Source: Nocardia asteroides (GTDB lineage: Bacteria; Actinomycetota; Actinomycetes; Mycobacteriales; Mycobacteriaceae). Taken from it: a DNA stretch of 64,000 nt. The stretch lies in NCBI GenBank assembly GCA_019930625.1, contig CP082844.1:5084001-5148000 (forward strand). The letters run 5' to 3'. Positions 17,708 through 26,297 of the stretch are shown here, one piece after another. The translations under genes were made by a program, and so were the position numbers. Below the pieces are notes generated by a model that was given only the letters and a program-made list of their open reading frames with translations, did not search any database and was not told the origin of the DNA. The stretch's first letter is position 1. Every line of letters starts with the position of its first letter.

Positions 17708-19570
17708 GTGCGCGAAATCGCGCATGAAAGGTTCGGATCGCTGGCCGCCCCGGGCACCGAGGGCGGCGGAGCGGCGCTGGACCAAGTAGCGGCCATGACC
17801 GGCGCCGCGGGGCTCGTCGCCGTCGTTCTGCTGTGGATCGGGTATCTGCACCGCACCCGGCGCATCACTTGGCTCCAGCGGATCGCCGACCGTCTCGGCC
17901 GATTGTTCAACCGCCCCGGCTGGGTCGCTCTTCCGCTCGCGCTGTTCCTCGCGACGATCCTGACCGCGCTGTTGGGATTCATCTGGGACGTCAGCCTGCA
18001 CGTGGGCAACGGCCGGGATGACGGGCCGCTGGCGAACCCGGCCCACTACTTCATCCTCGCGGGATTGTTCTTCCTGTTCGCCGCCGGGATGTCGGCGATC
18101 GTGCTTCCGTTGGACGAAAAGCCCGGGCCCGCGGCAGTGCGGATCACCCGCACGTGGTACGCGCCCGTCGGCGGCATCCTCATCGCAAACGCCGGCCTGT
18201 ACGCCTTGATCGGATTCCCCCTCGACGACCTTTGGCATCGGCTGTTCGGCCAGGATGTCACCCTGTGGGGGCCGACGCATCTGATGCTCATCGGTGGCGC
18301 GGGCTTATCGCTGGTAGGTGTGCTGCTGCTGGAGTTCGAGGGCAGGCACAGCCGGCCCGAGCCCGACCGTCCGGACGGGCGGCGGATGTGGCTGCTGCGG
18401 GCCTTCGCCTTCGGCGGCCTGCTCATCGGGCTCTCGGTCTTCCAGGTGGAGTTCGACTTCGGCGTGCAGCAGTTCCGGCTCGTCCTGCAGCCGATGCTCA
18501 TCGTCGCGGCTGCCTCCATTTCCCTCGTCGCTGCCCGTGCGAGCCTCGGGCCGTTGAGCACCCTGGTCGTTGTGGGCTTCGCCGCATCGGTCCGTGCCGT
18601 GGTGGCCGTGTTGGTCGGCGGGCCGGTCATCGACGCGCCGCGCAACGTATTCCCGCTCTATCTCGGCTGCGCGGTCGTGGTCGAACTGCTCGCGCTGCTG
18701 CCGCTGACCCGGCGGCCGATCTGGTGGGGTGCGCTGTGCGGGCTCGGCATCGCGACGGTGGGACTATGGCTGGAATCCCTCTGGATCGGTGCGATGTTCG
18801 TCAATCCGTGGCCGCCCGCCATGTGGCCGGAACTCCTGGCGATGGCCGTCCCCACGAGCATCGCGGGCGGTGTCGTCGGCGCGCTGCTGGCGATGACGCT
18901 ACGGGGTGAACCGCTGCCGCGTCCGCCGGTGCGCCGCGGGTTGATGGTCGCCGCGGTCGCGATCGTGGCGGCCGCGACTGCCAACGGTCTGCTCATGGAC
19001 GTACCGGAGCGGGCGGAGGCCACAGTCACACTGCGCGACGCCGAATCCGCCACGGACGCAAGGATGGTGCTCGCGGACGTTCGCCTCACGCCCACCGATC
19101 TCGTCGGCTCCGACCCCGAGTGGATGCAGGTCCTGGCCTGGCAAGGCGGGATCGGGGGAGACAGTCCCGGTCGCGGACTGGTCGTCGACCAGCTGCGGCG
19201 AGTGGGCCCCGGCCACTACGTCTCGACCGAACCCGTTCCGGCGCACGGGTCGTGGAAGACCGTCCTGCGGTTGCAGGACGGGCGCGTCCTGACCGCGGCG
19301 CCGATCTTCATGCCCGCGGACCCCGGCATCGGCGTCGAAGAGGTTCCCGCGCTCGCCTCGTTCACCCGGCCGTTCATCTCCGAGATCACCGTGCTGCAAC
19401 GGGAGCGGTCGTTCGACCACCCCTCCTGGTTGTTCGCCGCGGCGTCGCTCGTCGTACTGCTGTGCAGCCTCGTCCTCGTCGGGGCGTTGTCCTGGGGTGC
19501 GGCGCGGATCAACGACCGGTACCCGCACGTCGGCCGGACGGTGGCGCCGGAGCCCGTGGGGTCGCGATGA
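17708..19570 (+). CDS. Large multi-pass membrane protein with extracytoplasmic C-terminal domain, unknown function
   Basis: A 620-residue protein with about eleven hydrophobic segments through residue 420, a beta-rich soluble domain (about 430-570) and a last membrane helix. Conserved-looking polar residues sit next to helices: WDVSLHVGNGRDDGP, then NPAHYFILAG, then WGPTHLMLIGGA. His and Asp there could bind a metal. The soluble domain (ARMVLADVRLTPTDLV, then GHYVSTEPVPAHGSWKTVLR) resembles FixH/YtkA/CopC-like beta-sandwiches by layout only. GTG 17708 has GGAGG six bases upstream. It is the first gene of a four-gene coupled operon. I cannot assign an activity. Confidence 0.75.
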   Translation: MREIAHERFGSLAAPGTEGGGAALDQVAAMTGAAGLVAVVLLWIGYLHRTRRITWLQRIADRLGRLFNRPGWVALPLALFLATILTALLGFIWDVSLHVGNGRDDGPLANPAHYFILAGLFFLFAAGMSAIVLPLDEKPGPAAVRITRTWYAPVGGILIANAGLYALIGFPLDDLWHRLFGQDVTLWGPTHLMLIGGAGLSLVGVLLLEFEGRHSRPEPDRPDGRRMWLLRAFAFGGLLIGLSVFQVEFDFGVQQFRLVLQPMLIVAAASISLVAARASLGPLSTLVVVGFAASVRAVVAVLVGGPVIDAPRNVFPLYLGCAVVVELLALLPLTRRPIWWGALCGLGIATVGLWLESLWIGAMFVNPWPPAMWPELLAMAVPTSIAGGVVGALLAMTLRGEPLPRPPVRRGLMVAAVAIVAAATANGLLMDVPERAEATVTLRDAESATDARMVLADVRLTPTDLVGSDPEWMQVLAWQGGIGGDSPGRGLVVDQLRRVGPGHYVSTEPVPAHGSWKTVLRLQDGRVLTAAPIFMPADPGIGVEEVPALASFTRPFISEITVLQRERSFDHPSWLFAAASLVVLLCSLVLVGALSWGAARINDRYPHVGRTVAPEPVGSR

Positions 19571-19755
19571 ACCCGGAATACGACGGCGTGGACGTGCTGG
19601 CCGATCATTCGATTCTGCTGGCGATCCCGGCCTTCCTGCCCGCGTTGCTCGTGGTCGCCGTCGTCGTGTTCGTCGCCCTGCGAGACCGTCGGGCGCACCA
19701 GCACGAACGGACGGCGGGGTCGACGGCCGAACACGGCGCGGACAAGGAGGAATGA
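19567..19755 (+). CDS. Small single-pass membrane protein of the membrane operon
   Basis: A 62-residue protein with a short N-terminus (MNPEYDGVDVLADHSIL), one membrane helix (IPAFLPALLVVAVVVFVAL) and a charged tail ending DKEE. It starts in the stop codon of the large membrane protein (ATGA) and ends in the start region of the lipoprotein gene. This coupling and size fit a subunit or assembly factor of the operon's membrane complex. No family recognised. Confidence 0.75.
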   Translation: MNPEYDGVDVLADHSILLAIPAFLPALLVVAVVVFVALRDRRAHQHERTAGSTAEHGADKEE

Positions 19756-20141
19756 TGGCATCCGTGCGGCGCTGGGCCGCGCTCGTGATTCTCGGGGGTC
19801 TGCTCGTGACCGGCTGCGCTTCATCCGATCCCGCGCCCTCCGCGTCGACGACCGCGGTGGCTGGGGACACGGACAGCCTCGTCGTCGCAGTACGGATCGC
19901 CGCGGGCTCGGTGAGTCCGGCCGACGTCCGCCTGGAGACCCGGGTAGGACGACCGATCGAGATCGTGGTCGACAGCGACACCGACGACGAAATGCACGTT
20001 CACGCCACACCAGAGCGCACCTTCCCGATCACCCCGGGCGCAGGCCAGCGGTTCCGCTTCACCGTAGAGGTGCCGGGACGGGTGGAGATCGAGCTGCACC
20101 ACGCCCGGCGCACGGTGGCGACACTGCTCGTGCGCGGATGA
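19755..20141 (+). CDS. Cupredoxin-like lipoprotein
   Basis: A 128-residue lipoprotein. The signal peptide ends in the lipobox LVTGC, so the mature Cys would be acylated and the protein held at the outer face of the membrane. The remainder is a small beta-sandwich of cupredoxin type: SPADVRLETRVGRPIEIVVD, then DDEMHVHATPERTFPI, then RFTVEVPGRVEIELHHARR. The HVH and HH positions are candidate copper ligands; no Cys ligand is present in the mature domain, so a type 1 blue site is unlikely. AAGGAGG precedes; ATG 19755 is preferred over the adjacent ATG 19752 by spacing. Confidence 0.8.
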   Translation: MASVRRWAALVILGGLLVTGCASSDPAPSASTTAVAGDTDSLVVAVRIAAGSVSPADVRLETRVGRPIEIVVDSDTDDEMHVHATPERTFPITPGAGQRFRFTVEVPGRVEIELHHARRTVATLLVRG

Positions 20142-21511
20142 CAGTTCTGGCCCACGGCATCGGCGGTGCCACCGACCTGCCGATCCCGCTGTCGTACGCG
20201 CTCGTCGGCGCCGCTTGGGCTTTGACCTTCTCGTTCGCGGTGCTCGCGGTCGCCTGGCGCCGACCGCGGCTGGAACCACGATCACCGGGATTCGAGCTCC
20301 CTTCGGTAGTCGGAGCGATCGTGGACGCCGAGCCGATTCGGATCGGCATTTCGGTGGTGAGCGCGGCCGTCACCCTCGCCGTCGTCGCGATCGGCGTGTT
20401 CGGACCTTCCGACCCGGCACGCAATCCCGTCCCCGGTGTCGTCTACATCTTCCTGTGGGTCGGTGTCATGGTCGCCTCGCTGATCGCCGGACCCGTTTGG
20501 AAGATCCTGTCCCCGGCGCGTGCCGTGCACCGCGTCGTCTGCCTGGTGTGGCGCCGTCCGCCCACTCGCGGTCTGCTCCGTTATCCCAGCTCTTGGGGAC
20601 AGTGGCCCGCCGTGCTCGGCCTGTTCTCCTTCGTGTGGCTCGAACTGGCCTACCCCGAACCGGGCTCGGTGGCCGCGGTGACCACCTGGCTCGTCGCATA
20701 CCTCGTCGTCAGCACGATCGGACTGATCGTGTGGGGCACGACATGGGCCGAGCGGGCCGACCCGCTCGAGGTGTACAGCAGCCTGTTGGGCAGGCTGAGT
20801 CCGCTCGGACGTCGCGAAACCGGTGAGCTCGTGCTGCGCTCACCGTTGGACAACCTGGCGGGCACTCCGGCACGGATCGGCGGGGTGGCCGTCGCCGCCA
20901 CCCTGCTCGGCTCGACGGCATTCGACAGCTTCACCACCTTCCCGTCCTGGCGCAGCGTGCTCGCCGAGGCGGGCAGCAACGGATCCGAAGTCCTGCCGAC
21001 CGTACTGAACACGTTGGGGCTGCTCGGCTTCATCGCTGTCGTCGGGGTAGCGTTCCGAATCGCCGCCCGAGCGACCGGAGGTCTGCCCGAAGACGAGCGG
21101 AGACGACTTCCCGCTCGTCTTGCACACAGCCTGACCCCGATCGTCGCCGGCTATCTGGTGGCCCACTACCTCACGTTCCTGGTGGAGAAGGGGCAGGCGA
21201 CGATGCTCTTGTTCGCGGATCCGTTCGGACGAGGGTGGAATCTCGCCGGGCTCGCCGACCGCGACGTCGCCTACCTCCTGTCCACCCACCCCGCGGCGCT
21301 GGGGACGATCAAGGTCTCGGCCGTGGTGGTCGGCCACATCCTCGGTGTCGCCGCGGCCCACGACCGCTGCCTGCGACTGCTTCCGCCCGCGCACCGGCTC
21401 ACCGGTCAACTGGCTCTGATGCTCACTATGGTCGGTTTCACCTTCACCGGTCTCTACCTGTTGTTAGAACACCCATTCGGCAGCGATTTCGCCACGTATG
21501 TGGGTTCATAG
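20138..21511 (+). CDS. Fenitrothion-hydrolase-like integral membrane protein
   Basis: A 457-residue protein with about ten hydrophobic segments. It begins LAHGIGGATDLPIPLSYALV and contains WGTTWAERADPLEVYSSLLG, GGVAVAATLLGSTAFDSFTT and AHYLTFLVEKGQ. This matches a family of actinobacterial membrane proteins often labelled fenitrothion hydrolase; the label comes from an early organophosphate-degradation study, and the natural role is unknown. It is coupled to the cupredoxin-like lipoprotein by ATGA overlap. The operon context suggests a role in a metal-dependent membrane complex (inferred). Confidence 0.72.
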   Translation: MTVLAHGIGGATDLPIPLSYALVGAAWALTFSFAVLAVAWRRPRLEPRSPGFELPSVVGAIVDAEPIRIGISVVSAAVTLAVVAIGVFGPSDPARNPVPGVVYIFLWVGVMVASLIAGPVWKILSPARAVHRVVCLVWRRPPTRGLLRYPSSWGQWPAVLGLFSFVWLELAYPEPGSVAAVTTWLVAYLVVSTIGLIVWGTTWAERADPLEVYSSLLGRLSPLGRRETGELVLRSPLDNLAGTPARIGGVAVAATLLGSTAFDSFTTFPSWRSVLAEAGSNGSEVLPTVLNTLGLLGFIAVVGVAFRIAARATGGLPEDERRRLPARLAHSLTPIVAGYLVAHYLTFLVEKGQATMLLFADPFGRGWNLAGLADRDVAYLLSTHPAALGTIKVSAVVVGHILGVAAAHDRCLRLLPPAHRLTGQLALMLTMVGFTFTGLYLLLEHPFGSDFATYVGS

Positions 21512-21842
21512 CGCGTTGGGCTACCTCATGGTTCGGGGTCGCCGAGGCTTTGCCGTCGGCTGGGGGACAGGGGATGTGGTTCGGTGTCAGGCAGCAGCGG
21601 GTGCGGCTCGCCGGTCAACGTGACCAGTGCCTCGACTACATCGCCGATGGTGGGCAACACGCTCGTCGGCATCGTCCCTGCCGGGGTCGCCGTTCTGTTC
21701 GATGCGAGAAGCGCTTATCAATTTCGCTTCACAAACAGCGCGCTGTCTCGAGACTGGTGAACGGGAACCGTTCACCATCGCCCGATCCGGTGTCGACCGA
21801 ATACGCCGGAAAGGGTCCGCGGGAGGACGGCGATTTCGTCGG
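21512..21842. other. Intergenic region, nothing recognised
   Basis: About 330 bases between convergent genes (membrane operon on plus, hypothetical on minus). Base and codon composition are less biased than in the neighbours. I found no gene, strong hairpin or repeat. Confidence 0.35.
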
Positions 21843-22583
21843 CTATCGCCGGAGTTTGTCCATCGCGCGCCTGGCCTGCTGTTCGGTGGTCCGCTGGATG
21901 TCATCGATATCGGCGGTGGTTGTGGGCGCGACACCATGGGAGTGGCTGAATTCGAACCTCATGGACACTTCGATATAGAGGTTGTCGTCGAGGACACCTA
22001 TCTGATAATCGACCCGGGTATTCTCCCCGAATTCGATGACATCGCGCTCGAAGTATGCTTTTTGCCCGAGATCAGGCACGCCACCCCTCGACCTGTACTC
22101 CATGTGAGGCTCCCATGAGGGGTTCGCCTGGCTCTCATAGATGGTGCCGGCACGGCGGTGTGATGGCCATACGGAGGTGGAGACGGAGATCGTTGCGTCT
22201 ATGGCCGTTCCCTCTATCTCCGGAGCCTGTGCATACCGACCGCGCATAACGCTCGATGCAGTGCAGTCGTGGTAGCGATCGCCGACAACAGGGTTGTAGT
22301 CTCCCTCTCGCGTGGTCGACTCGGTGCCGGTCCATCTTCGTAGCACCGAGCCGTCGATGAGGCCGCAGGGATCCGTCGCGTTTTCCGCGGCGTAGGTCGT
22401 CTTCGTCCAGGGCAGCTTGCCGGAGGACACCGAGTCGAACGCGATGACGGCGACCGCGACGACGACCATTCCCGCAATCAGCAGTGAGATCCACAGTATC
22501 CGGCGCGATACGCGTGGCTTGCCCATCCGTGGCGTGACACCTCGCCACGGCTGTGCGCTGTCAGGGTGTTCGGTGGGCGACAT
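21843..22583 (-). CDS. Membrane-anchored hypothetical protein (DUF3558-like layout)
   Basis: A 246-residue protein with a cytoplasmic N-terminus, one membrane helix (RILWISLLIAGMVVVAVAVI, residues 28-47) and an extracytoplasmic domain with two Cys (DPCGLIDGSVLRRW and YHDCTASSV). The DPCGLID opening followed by a later C within about 40 residues is the pattern of DUF3558-type actinobacterial envelope proteins, which are often lipoproteins. Function unknown. Convergent with the four-gene membrane operon. Confidence 0.7.
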   Translation of the reverse strand: MSPTEHPDSAQPWRGVTPRMGKPRVSRRILWISLLIAGMVVVAVAVIAFDSVSSGKLPWTKTTYAAENATDPCGLIDGSVLRRWTGTESTTREGDYNPVVGDRYHDCTASSVMRGRYAQAPEIEGTAIDATISVSTSVWPSHRRAGTIYESQANPSWEPHMEYRSRGGVPDLGQKAYFERDVIEFGENTRVDYQIGVLDDNLYIEVSMRFEFSHSHGVAPTTTADIDDIQRTTEQQARRAMDKLRR

Positions 22584-23100
22584 CAGGATCCATTCGTCCG
22601 CTGTGTTTCTGCCACGTCATGATCTCCGGTCGAGCTAGCGAAGTCCTTAAGGCTCGGTTGTCACCAGTGAGTGACATCGGATCCACGTCTCTGCCCCTGG
22701 AACGCAGTTCCTGGCGTACGCGGGCATGCCGCAGTCCTGCCGAGACGGCGCCGACCATAAGCAGCTGTCGCTGGAGCGGTACGTCGCGGACGGCTTCGGC
22801 ATCGACCTGCCCCGCCCGAGGATGCGGCCAATCCATGGCGACGCAGTGGATCCACGGCAGCCCAGAAGTGCGTTCGAGCCGGAGACCGTCGAGGACGAGG
22901 ACAGCCGCCGGCGGAGAACGAACGGATGGATCCCGCACGCGGGCCACGGAGCCTGTGGGCAACCCAGTGCTGAGCAGGGGCGTCCGCAGGCTGAAGACAG
23001 CGGGACCGGCGCTGCTATCCGTAGCGACTTCGCAGTGCGCCCGGACAGGCTCTGTAGTTTCCGCCCATGGCGCCGAACCGGTCGGCGAGGTGAGCGTCAC
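22561..23100 (-). CDS. Possible hypothetical protein, low confidence
   Basis: An open frame of 179 codons with moderately high GC at third positions. It overlaps the start of the next minus-strand gene by 23 bases. The product has no hydrophobic segment and no motif I recognise (VLVLDGLRLERTSGLPWIH, then QLLMVGAVSAGLRHARVR). Plus-strand frames over the same stretch are also open, so it may be a remnant or non-coding. Confidence 0.3.
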   Translation of the reverse strand: MTLTSPTGSAPWAETTEPVRAHCEVATDSSAGPAVFSLRTPLLSTGLPTGSVARVRDPSVRSPPAAVLVLDGLRLERTSGLPWIHCVAMDWPHPRAGQVDAEAVRDVPLQRQLLMVGAVSAGLRHARVRQELRSRGRDVDPMSLTGDNRALRTSLARPEIMTWQKHSGRMDPDVAHRTP

Positions 23101-23200
23101 CGCGCGGCAGGCACGGTCGGTCCTCGCCTGGCTACAGCAGCCCGATGGAGCTGACGTCAGAGACAGAGATGCCCGACAGGCGTGGCTCTAGGCTGGATGG

Positions 23201-24085
23201 GTGGAGTTCACAACGGATTTCGAGCGCGGTGGGTGGCTGCTGGCGCGCGTCGGCGAACACGGGGTCGGCGGCATCGCGGGTACCGGCTTCGAGGCTTATG
23301 CGCGGATCCTGCATCCGGTCGAGGCGACCCGCCGCGACGTCACGGTGACCGACGAGTGGGGCAATCCGGCGATCGTGGAGGAGGCGATGTGGCCGTGGGC
23401 CGAGGTCGCCGCGCGCAACGGCAGAGTGATGCATCCGCTGGTGCAGTGGCGCAACCTCACCGATGATGAGGACGAGGCGGCGATGTCGTTCGACGACGGC
23501 TGGGAAGTCGGCCAGACCGTCGAGGGATGGTTCGACCCGAGCCTGCTGGCCGCGCTCACTGTCCACCTTCGCGCAGCCACCGAGACACCGGAAGAGGTGA
23601 CGGCTGGAGTTTGGAATGGATTCGGCGAGTTGCACACATCCTCGGGCGCGGTGTTCGTCGCCTCCACCGACGGCGATCCGCGCAACCTCGAGCGCGAGCG
23701 AGCTCGAATCGACGCCGAGCTGGCTGCCTCTGTCTCGCCGCAAGTCGGACGGGCGGTCGAGGCGGGGCCTTTCCTGCAGTGGCCGGGACGCGACTTCATG
23801 CTGTTCGACACCAGTCTCTCCGAACTCGCCGACCCCAGGTGGGTGCATGCGGCGGGCCTGGGATGGACGACCGACTTCCCCGGAGTGACGCCGCAGCTGC
23901 TCTGGCCCGCCGACCACGCATGGGTCGTGGCCAGCGAGATCGACTTCGACTCCACGATCGTCGCCGGCTCACGTGCTCTGATCGACGCGGTTGTGGCCGA
24001 CGATCGTTTCGAGGCCTTCGAGATCACCGAGAATTCGGATCTGAGCTGGGACGGCGACACCATCAACCCCGCGCCGAAGGACTGA
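23201..24085 (+). CDS. Conserved-looking hypothetical protein
   Basis: A 294-residue soluble protein. It opens MEFTTDFERGGWLLARVGEH (GTG start) and contains WPWAEVAARNGRVMHPLVQW, FLQWPGRDFMLFDTSLSELA and GVTPQLLWPADHAWVVASEI, then DSTIVAGSRALIDAVV. The second half reads like a protein of known actinobacterial type that pairs a property of a residue with a time or cell measurement, but no enzyme motif is visible. Codon usage is typical of a real gene. No helpful neighbours. Confidence 0.75.
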   Translation: MEFTTDFERGGWLLARVGEHGVGGIAGTGFEAYARILHPVEATRRDVTVTDEWGNPAIVEEAMWPWAEVAARNGRVMHPLVQWRNLTDDEDEAAMSFDDGWEVGQTVEGWFDPSLLAALTVHLRAATETPEEVTAGVWNGFGELHTSSGAVFVASTDGDPRNLERERARIDAELAASVSPQVGRAVEAGPFLQWPGRDFMLFDTSLSELADPRWVHAAGLGWTTDFPGVTPQLLWPADHAWVVASEIDFDSTIVAGSRALIDAVVADDRFEAFEITENSDLSWDGDTINPAPKD

Positions 24086-24491
24086 GATGTCGGCGAGGCC
24101 TCGACCAGGGCGTGCAACCGAGGTCCACGACGACCTCACGAACAAGGCGGCAGTACTCATGGACTCGGCGGCCGCACGCCTCGAGACGGCTCACTGGTCC
24201 GCACGAGGAGCAGTGATCGGACGGCGACCGATGATTGCGCCCACGCCGACACCCGCGGTCCACTCGCCGAGCACACGACCTCCACGCGACCAGCCGGGGC
24301 CGGAGCGTGCCGGTGAGCCGGAATATGTTGTCGGCATGTGGATCCTGCATACCTCGGACGACATATCGGGTTCCAGATGCGCGGCATGCCCCTGCTGGCT
24401 GCCCAACAGCAACCCGCCGACTCGTCAGCCCGTGGGCTGACAGGTCGTTCCGCGTCGAAGGTTGACGTGGAGGATTGCATGCCGGGCCGTT
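24086..24491. other. Intergenic region, nothing recognised
   Basis: About 400 bases between convergent genes. The oxygenase protein to the right ends rather abruptly (WYRRAAIIIRPR), so this stretch might include its former 3' end, but no matching frame was found. Confidence 0.35.
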
Positions 24492-25847
24492 CTACTGACG
24501 GGGCCGGATGATGATCGCCGCGCGCCTATACCAGAAATTGGCGGTGTTTCCTTCATTGCCCATGTAACCCTCGATTTCCGACGCGAACGGCTCCAGCATC
24601 GACTTCGATCCGCCCGCACACAACTCCTCATCCCGGACCTCCCGCACAGCGGGCACACCGGCCGCCCCTGACCGGTCGATCAGCCACGTCAATGTGATGG
24701 TCGACCAGCGCAACTCACCGAGATCTTCCGATCCCGGGACCAAAGGAAGGCTGGAGCGCACCGGAAGGCTCGCGGGGTCATCGGGCACAGGCTCCACCAT
24801 TTCCCCGTCTTCATCGAACTCCACGTCAGCACTTTCGACGCATTTCCACCCGTCCTCGACGCGCTCCCAACGTTGGCGATAGATCATCATCCACGAGGTG
24901 TAGTCCTCCTCGTAGGAGTCCTCGACCTCCGCGAGCGCCAGCGACGTGTCGTATCCCGCGATGTCGGCCGCCGCGAGCATCAGCCCAGCACGTGAAGCAT
25001 CGCCTCCCTTGAGCTGATCCCATCCGAATCCGTGCTGGGAATACTGATGATCCAACAGGTAGACGAGTTGACGAGGTGGGCGTTTCGCCGGCTCGCCGTG
25101 CGTACGCCACGTCGGCAATTCGATCGGTGTGGTGAAATGCGCCCGTAACTGCTCGGCCAGTAACGCGACCGACGGATGCATAGCGAAAGCGGCGGCGTCC
25201 GGGCCGGTACGCCCCTTCGCCACCAGGTTGTAGGTCAGCGTGATCCGGAAACCGTCGGTGACCGGCAGCACCTCATGCTCGCAGTCGCCATAGAACGCGA
25301 CGAAGGACAGCTCCTCCGGCGACCCCTGGTCGGTGACCTTCGTCCCCTGTTGCTCGATCACCAGCTCCCCGCCGGTGAACGCCGAAGGCAGAGTCACCAC
25401 CAACGTGCCGATCATGCCGTCGGCCTTCTCCGAATCCTGATGACGCCGAAAGAATTGTCCCGGCTCATACACCAGCATCGAATGCAGCTCCGCCGACAAC
25501 TCGCAGTCCGGCGCCAGACCTAGCTCCGACCGCAGTATGTCCAGCATGGGCAGCAACGTCTGGCGCCACTGCCGCTCGTCGACCGTTACCCGGTCCGGCG
25601 GAATCTCCCAGGTGTCGCGCACGTGCGCGTCCAGTAGGGTCTGCTCGCGCAATCCATACCGCGCCGGCCGCGCGACCTCGCACAGTCGCCGCGCCTGAGC
25701 CGGCGTCACCGGCAACCGGATCGGCCCCACCCCATCTACCTCGATCACCAGGTTCTCCGCCGACCCCGTCCGACGCGCAGCAAATGAGCCCGCCGACGAC
25801 GCCGAACCCATGAGCTCGCCGATCACCCGTAAAGCCTTGTCTGTCAT
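24492..25847 (-). CDS. 2-oxoglutarate/Fe(II)-dependent oxygenase family protein
   Basis: A 451-residue protein with the prolyl-hydroxylase-like core: HQD at residues 136-138 (GQFFRRHQDSEKADG), the distal His191 in DCEHEVLPVTDGFR, and Arg201 for 2-oxoglutarate. TLVVTLPSAFTGGELVIEQQ between them is typical. The region after residue 210 is an extra domain with acidic stretches (EVEDSYEEDYTSWM). It ends at IIIRPRQ shortly after a NEGNTANFWYRRAA motif; larger relatives continue past this point, so a C-terminal truncation is possible. Substrate unknown. Confidence 0.82.
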   Translation of the reverse strand: MTDKALRVIGELMGSASSAGSFAARRTGSAENLVIEVDGVGPIRLPVTPAQARRLCEVARPARYGLREQTLLDAHVRDTWEIPPDRVTVDERQWRQTLLPMLDILRSELGLAPDCELSAELHSMLVYEPGQFFRRHQDSEKADGMIGTLVVTLPSAFTGGELVIEQQGTKVTDQGSPEELSFVAFYGDCEHEVLPVTDGFRITLTYNLVAKGRTGPDAAAFAMHPSVALLAEQLRAHFTTPIELPTWRTHGEPAKRPPRQLVYLLDHQYSQHGFGWDQLKGGDASRAGLMLAAADIAGYDTSLALAEVEDSYEEDYTSWMMIYRQRWERVEDGWKCVESADVEFDEDGEMVEPVPDDPASLPVRSSLPLVPGSEDLGELRWSTITLTWLIDRSGAAGVPAVREVRDEELCAGGSKSMLEPFASEIEGYMGNEGNTANFWYRRAAIIIRPRQ

Positions 25848-26243
25848 GCACTTCTCCCATGTTCGACAACGTTCGCGGGCATACTCTCAGGGCCCACCGA
25901 CGATCCAGCCCCGATGCCGCACCTTCGGAACATCGGGGAGGTGAGTCGGCCGGGTGTCGGGCTGGTCTACACCGTAGGCAGGTAAGCCACTACCGCACTA
26001 CAACGGCCCGGTTACTGGGTTTCAGCACACCGCCCATTTGCACGGCCCCTAAGCCAGATGACATCTGGTCTACCCTGCTGGCCGCTGTTCGGATCGCCGC
26101 CTGCGTCCAGAGATACCAGTGCTCACCTGACCGGCCGGCTCTCACCGGCGGTCGTTGCGTCCATCTCGCGGTTGGTTCGTCTGAGGAAGCGGACTCGCAT
26201 CCGCCCGGGTGTGAGAGCACTTCTTTCGAGAGGAACCTTTTCG
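25848..26243. other. Intergenic region upstream of the ABC transporter operon
   Basis: About 395 bases between divergent genes. It should hold the promoters of the oxygenase (minus) and of the leader ORF/ABC operon (plus). I saw no strong palindrome and no regulator gene. Confidence 0.35.
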
Positions 26244-26297
26244 ATGACCATTCACCTGTTCAACGACCTCGCTGACCGCGTCGGGGGTGTGCGATGA
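26244..26297 (+). CDS. 17-residue leader ORF coupled to the ABC transporter
   Basis: ATG 26244 opens the short peptide MTIHLFNDLADRVGGVR. AGAGGA lies about ten bases upstream. The stop TGA (26295-26297) overlaps the ATG of the ABC ATPase gene (26294), so ribosomes finishing the peptide would reinitiate there. The ATPase gene has no good binding site of its own outside this peptide. It may simply serve coupling, or act as a translational attenuator. Confidence 0.55.
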   Translation: MTIHLFNDLADRVGGVR

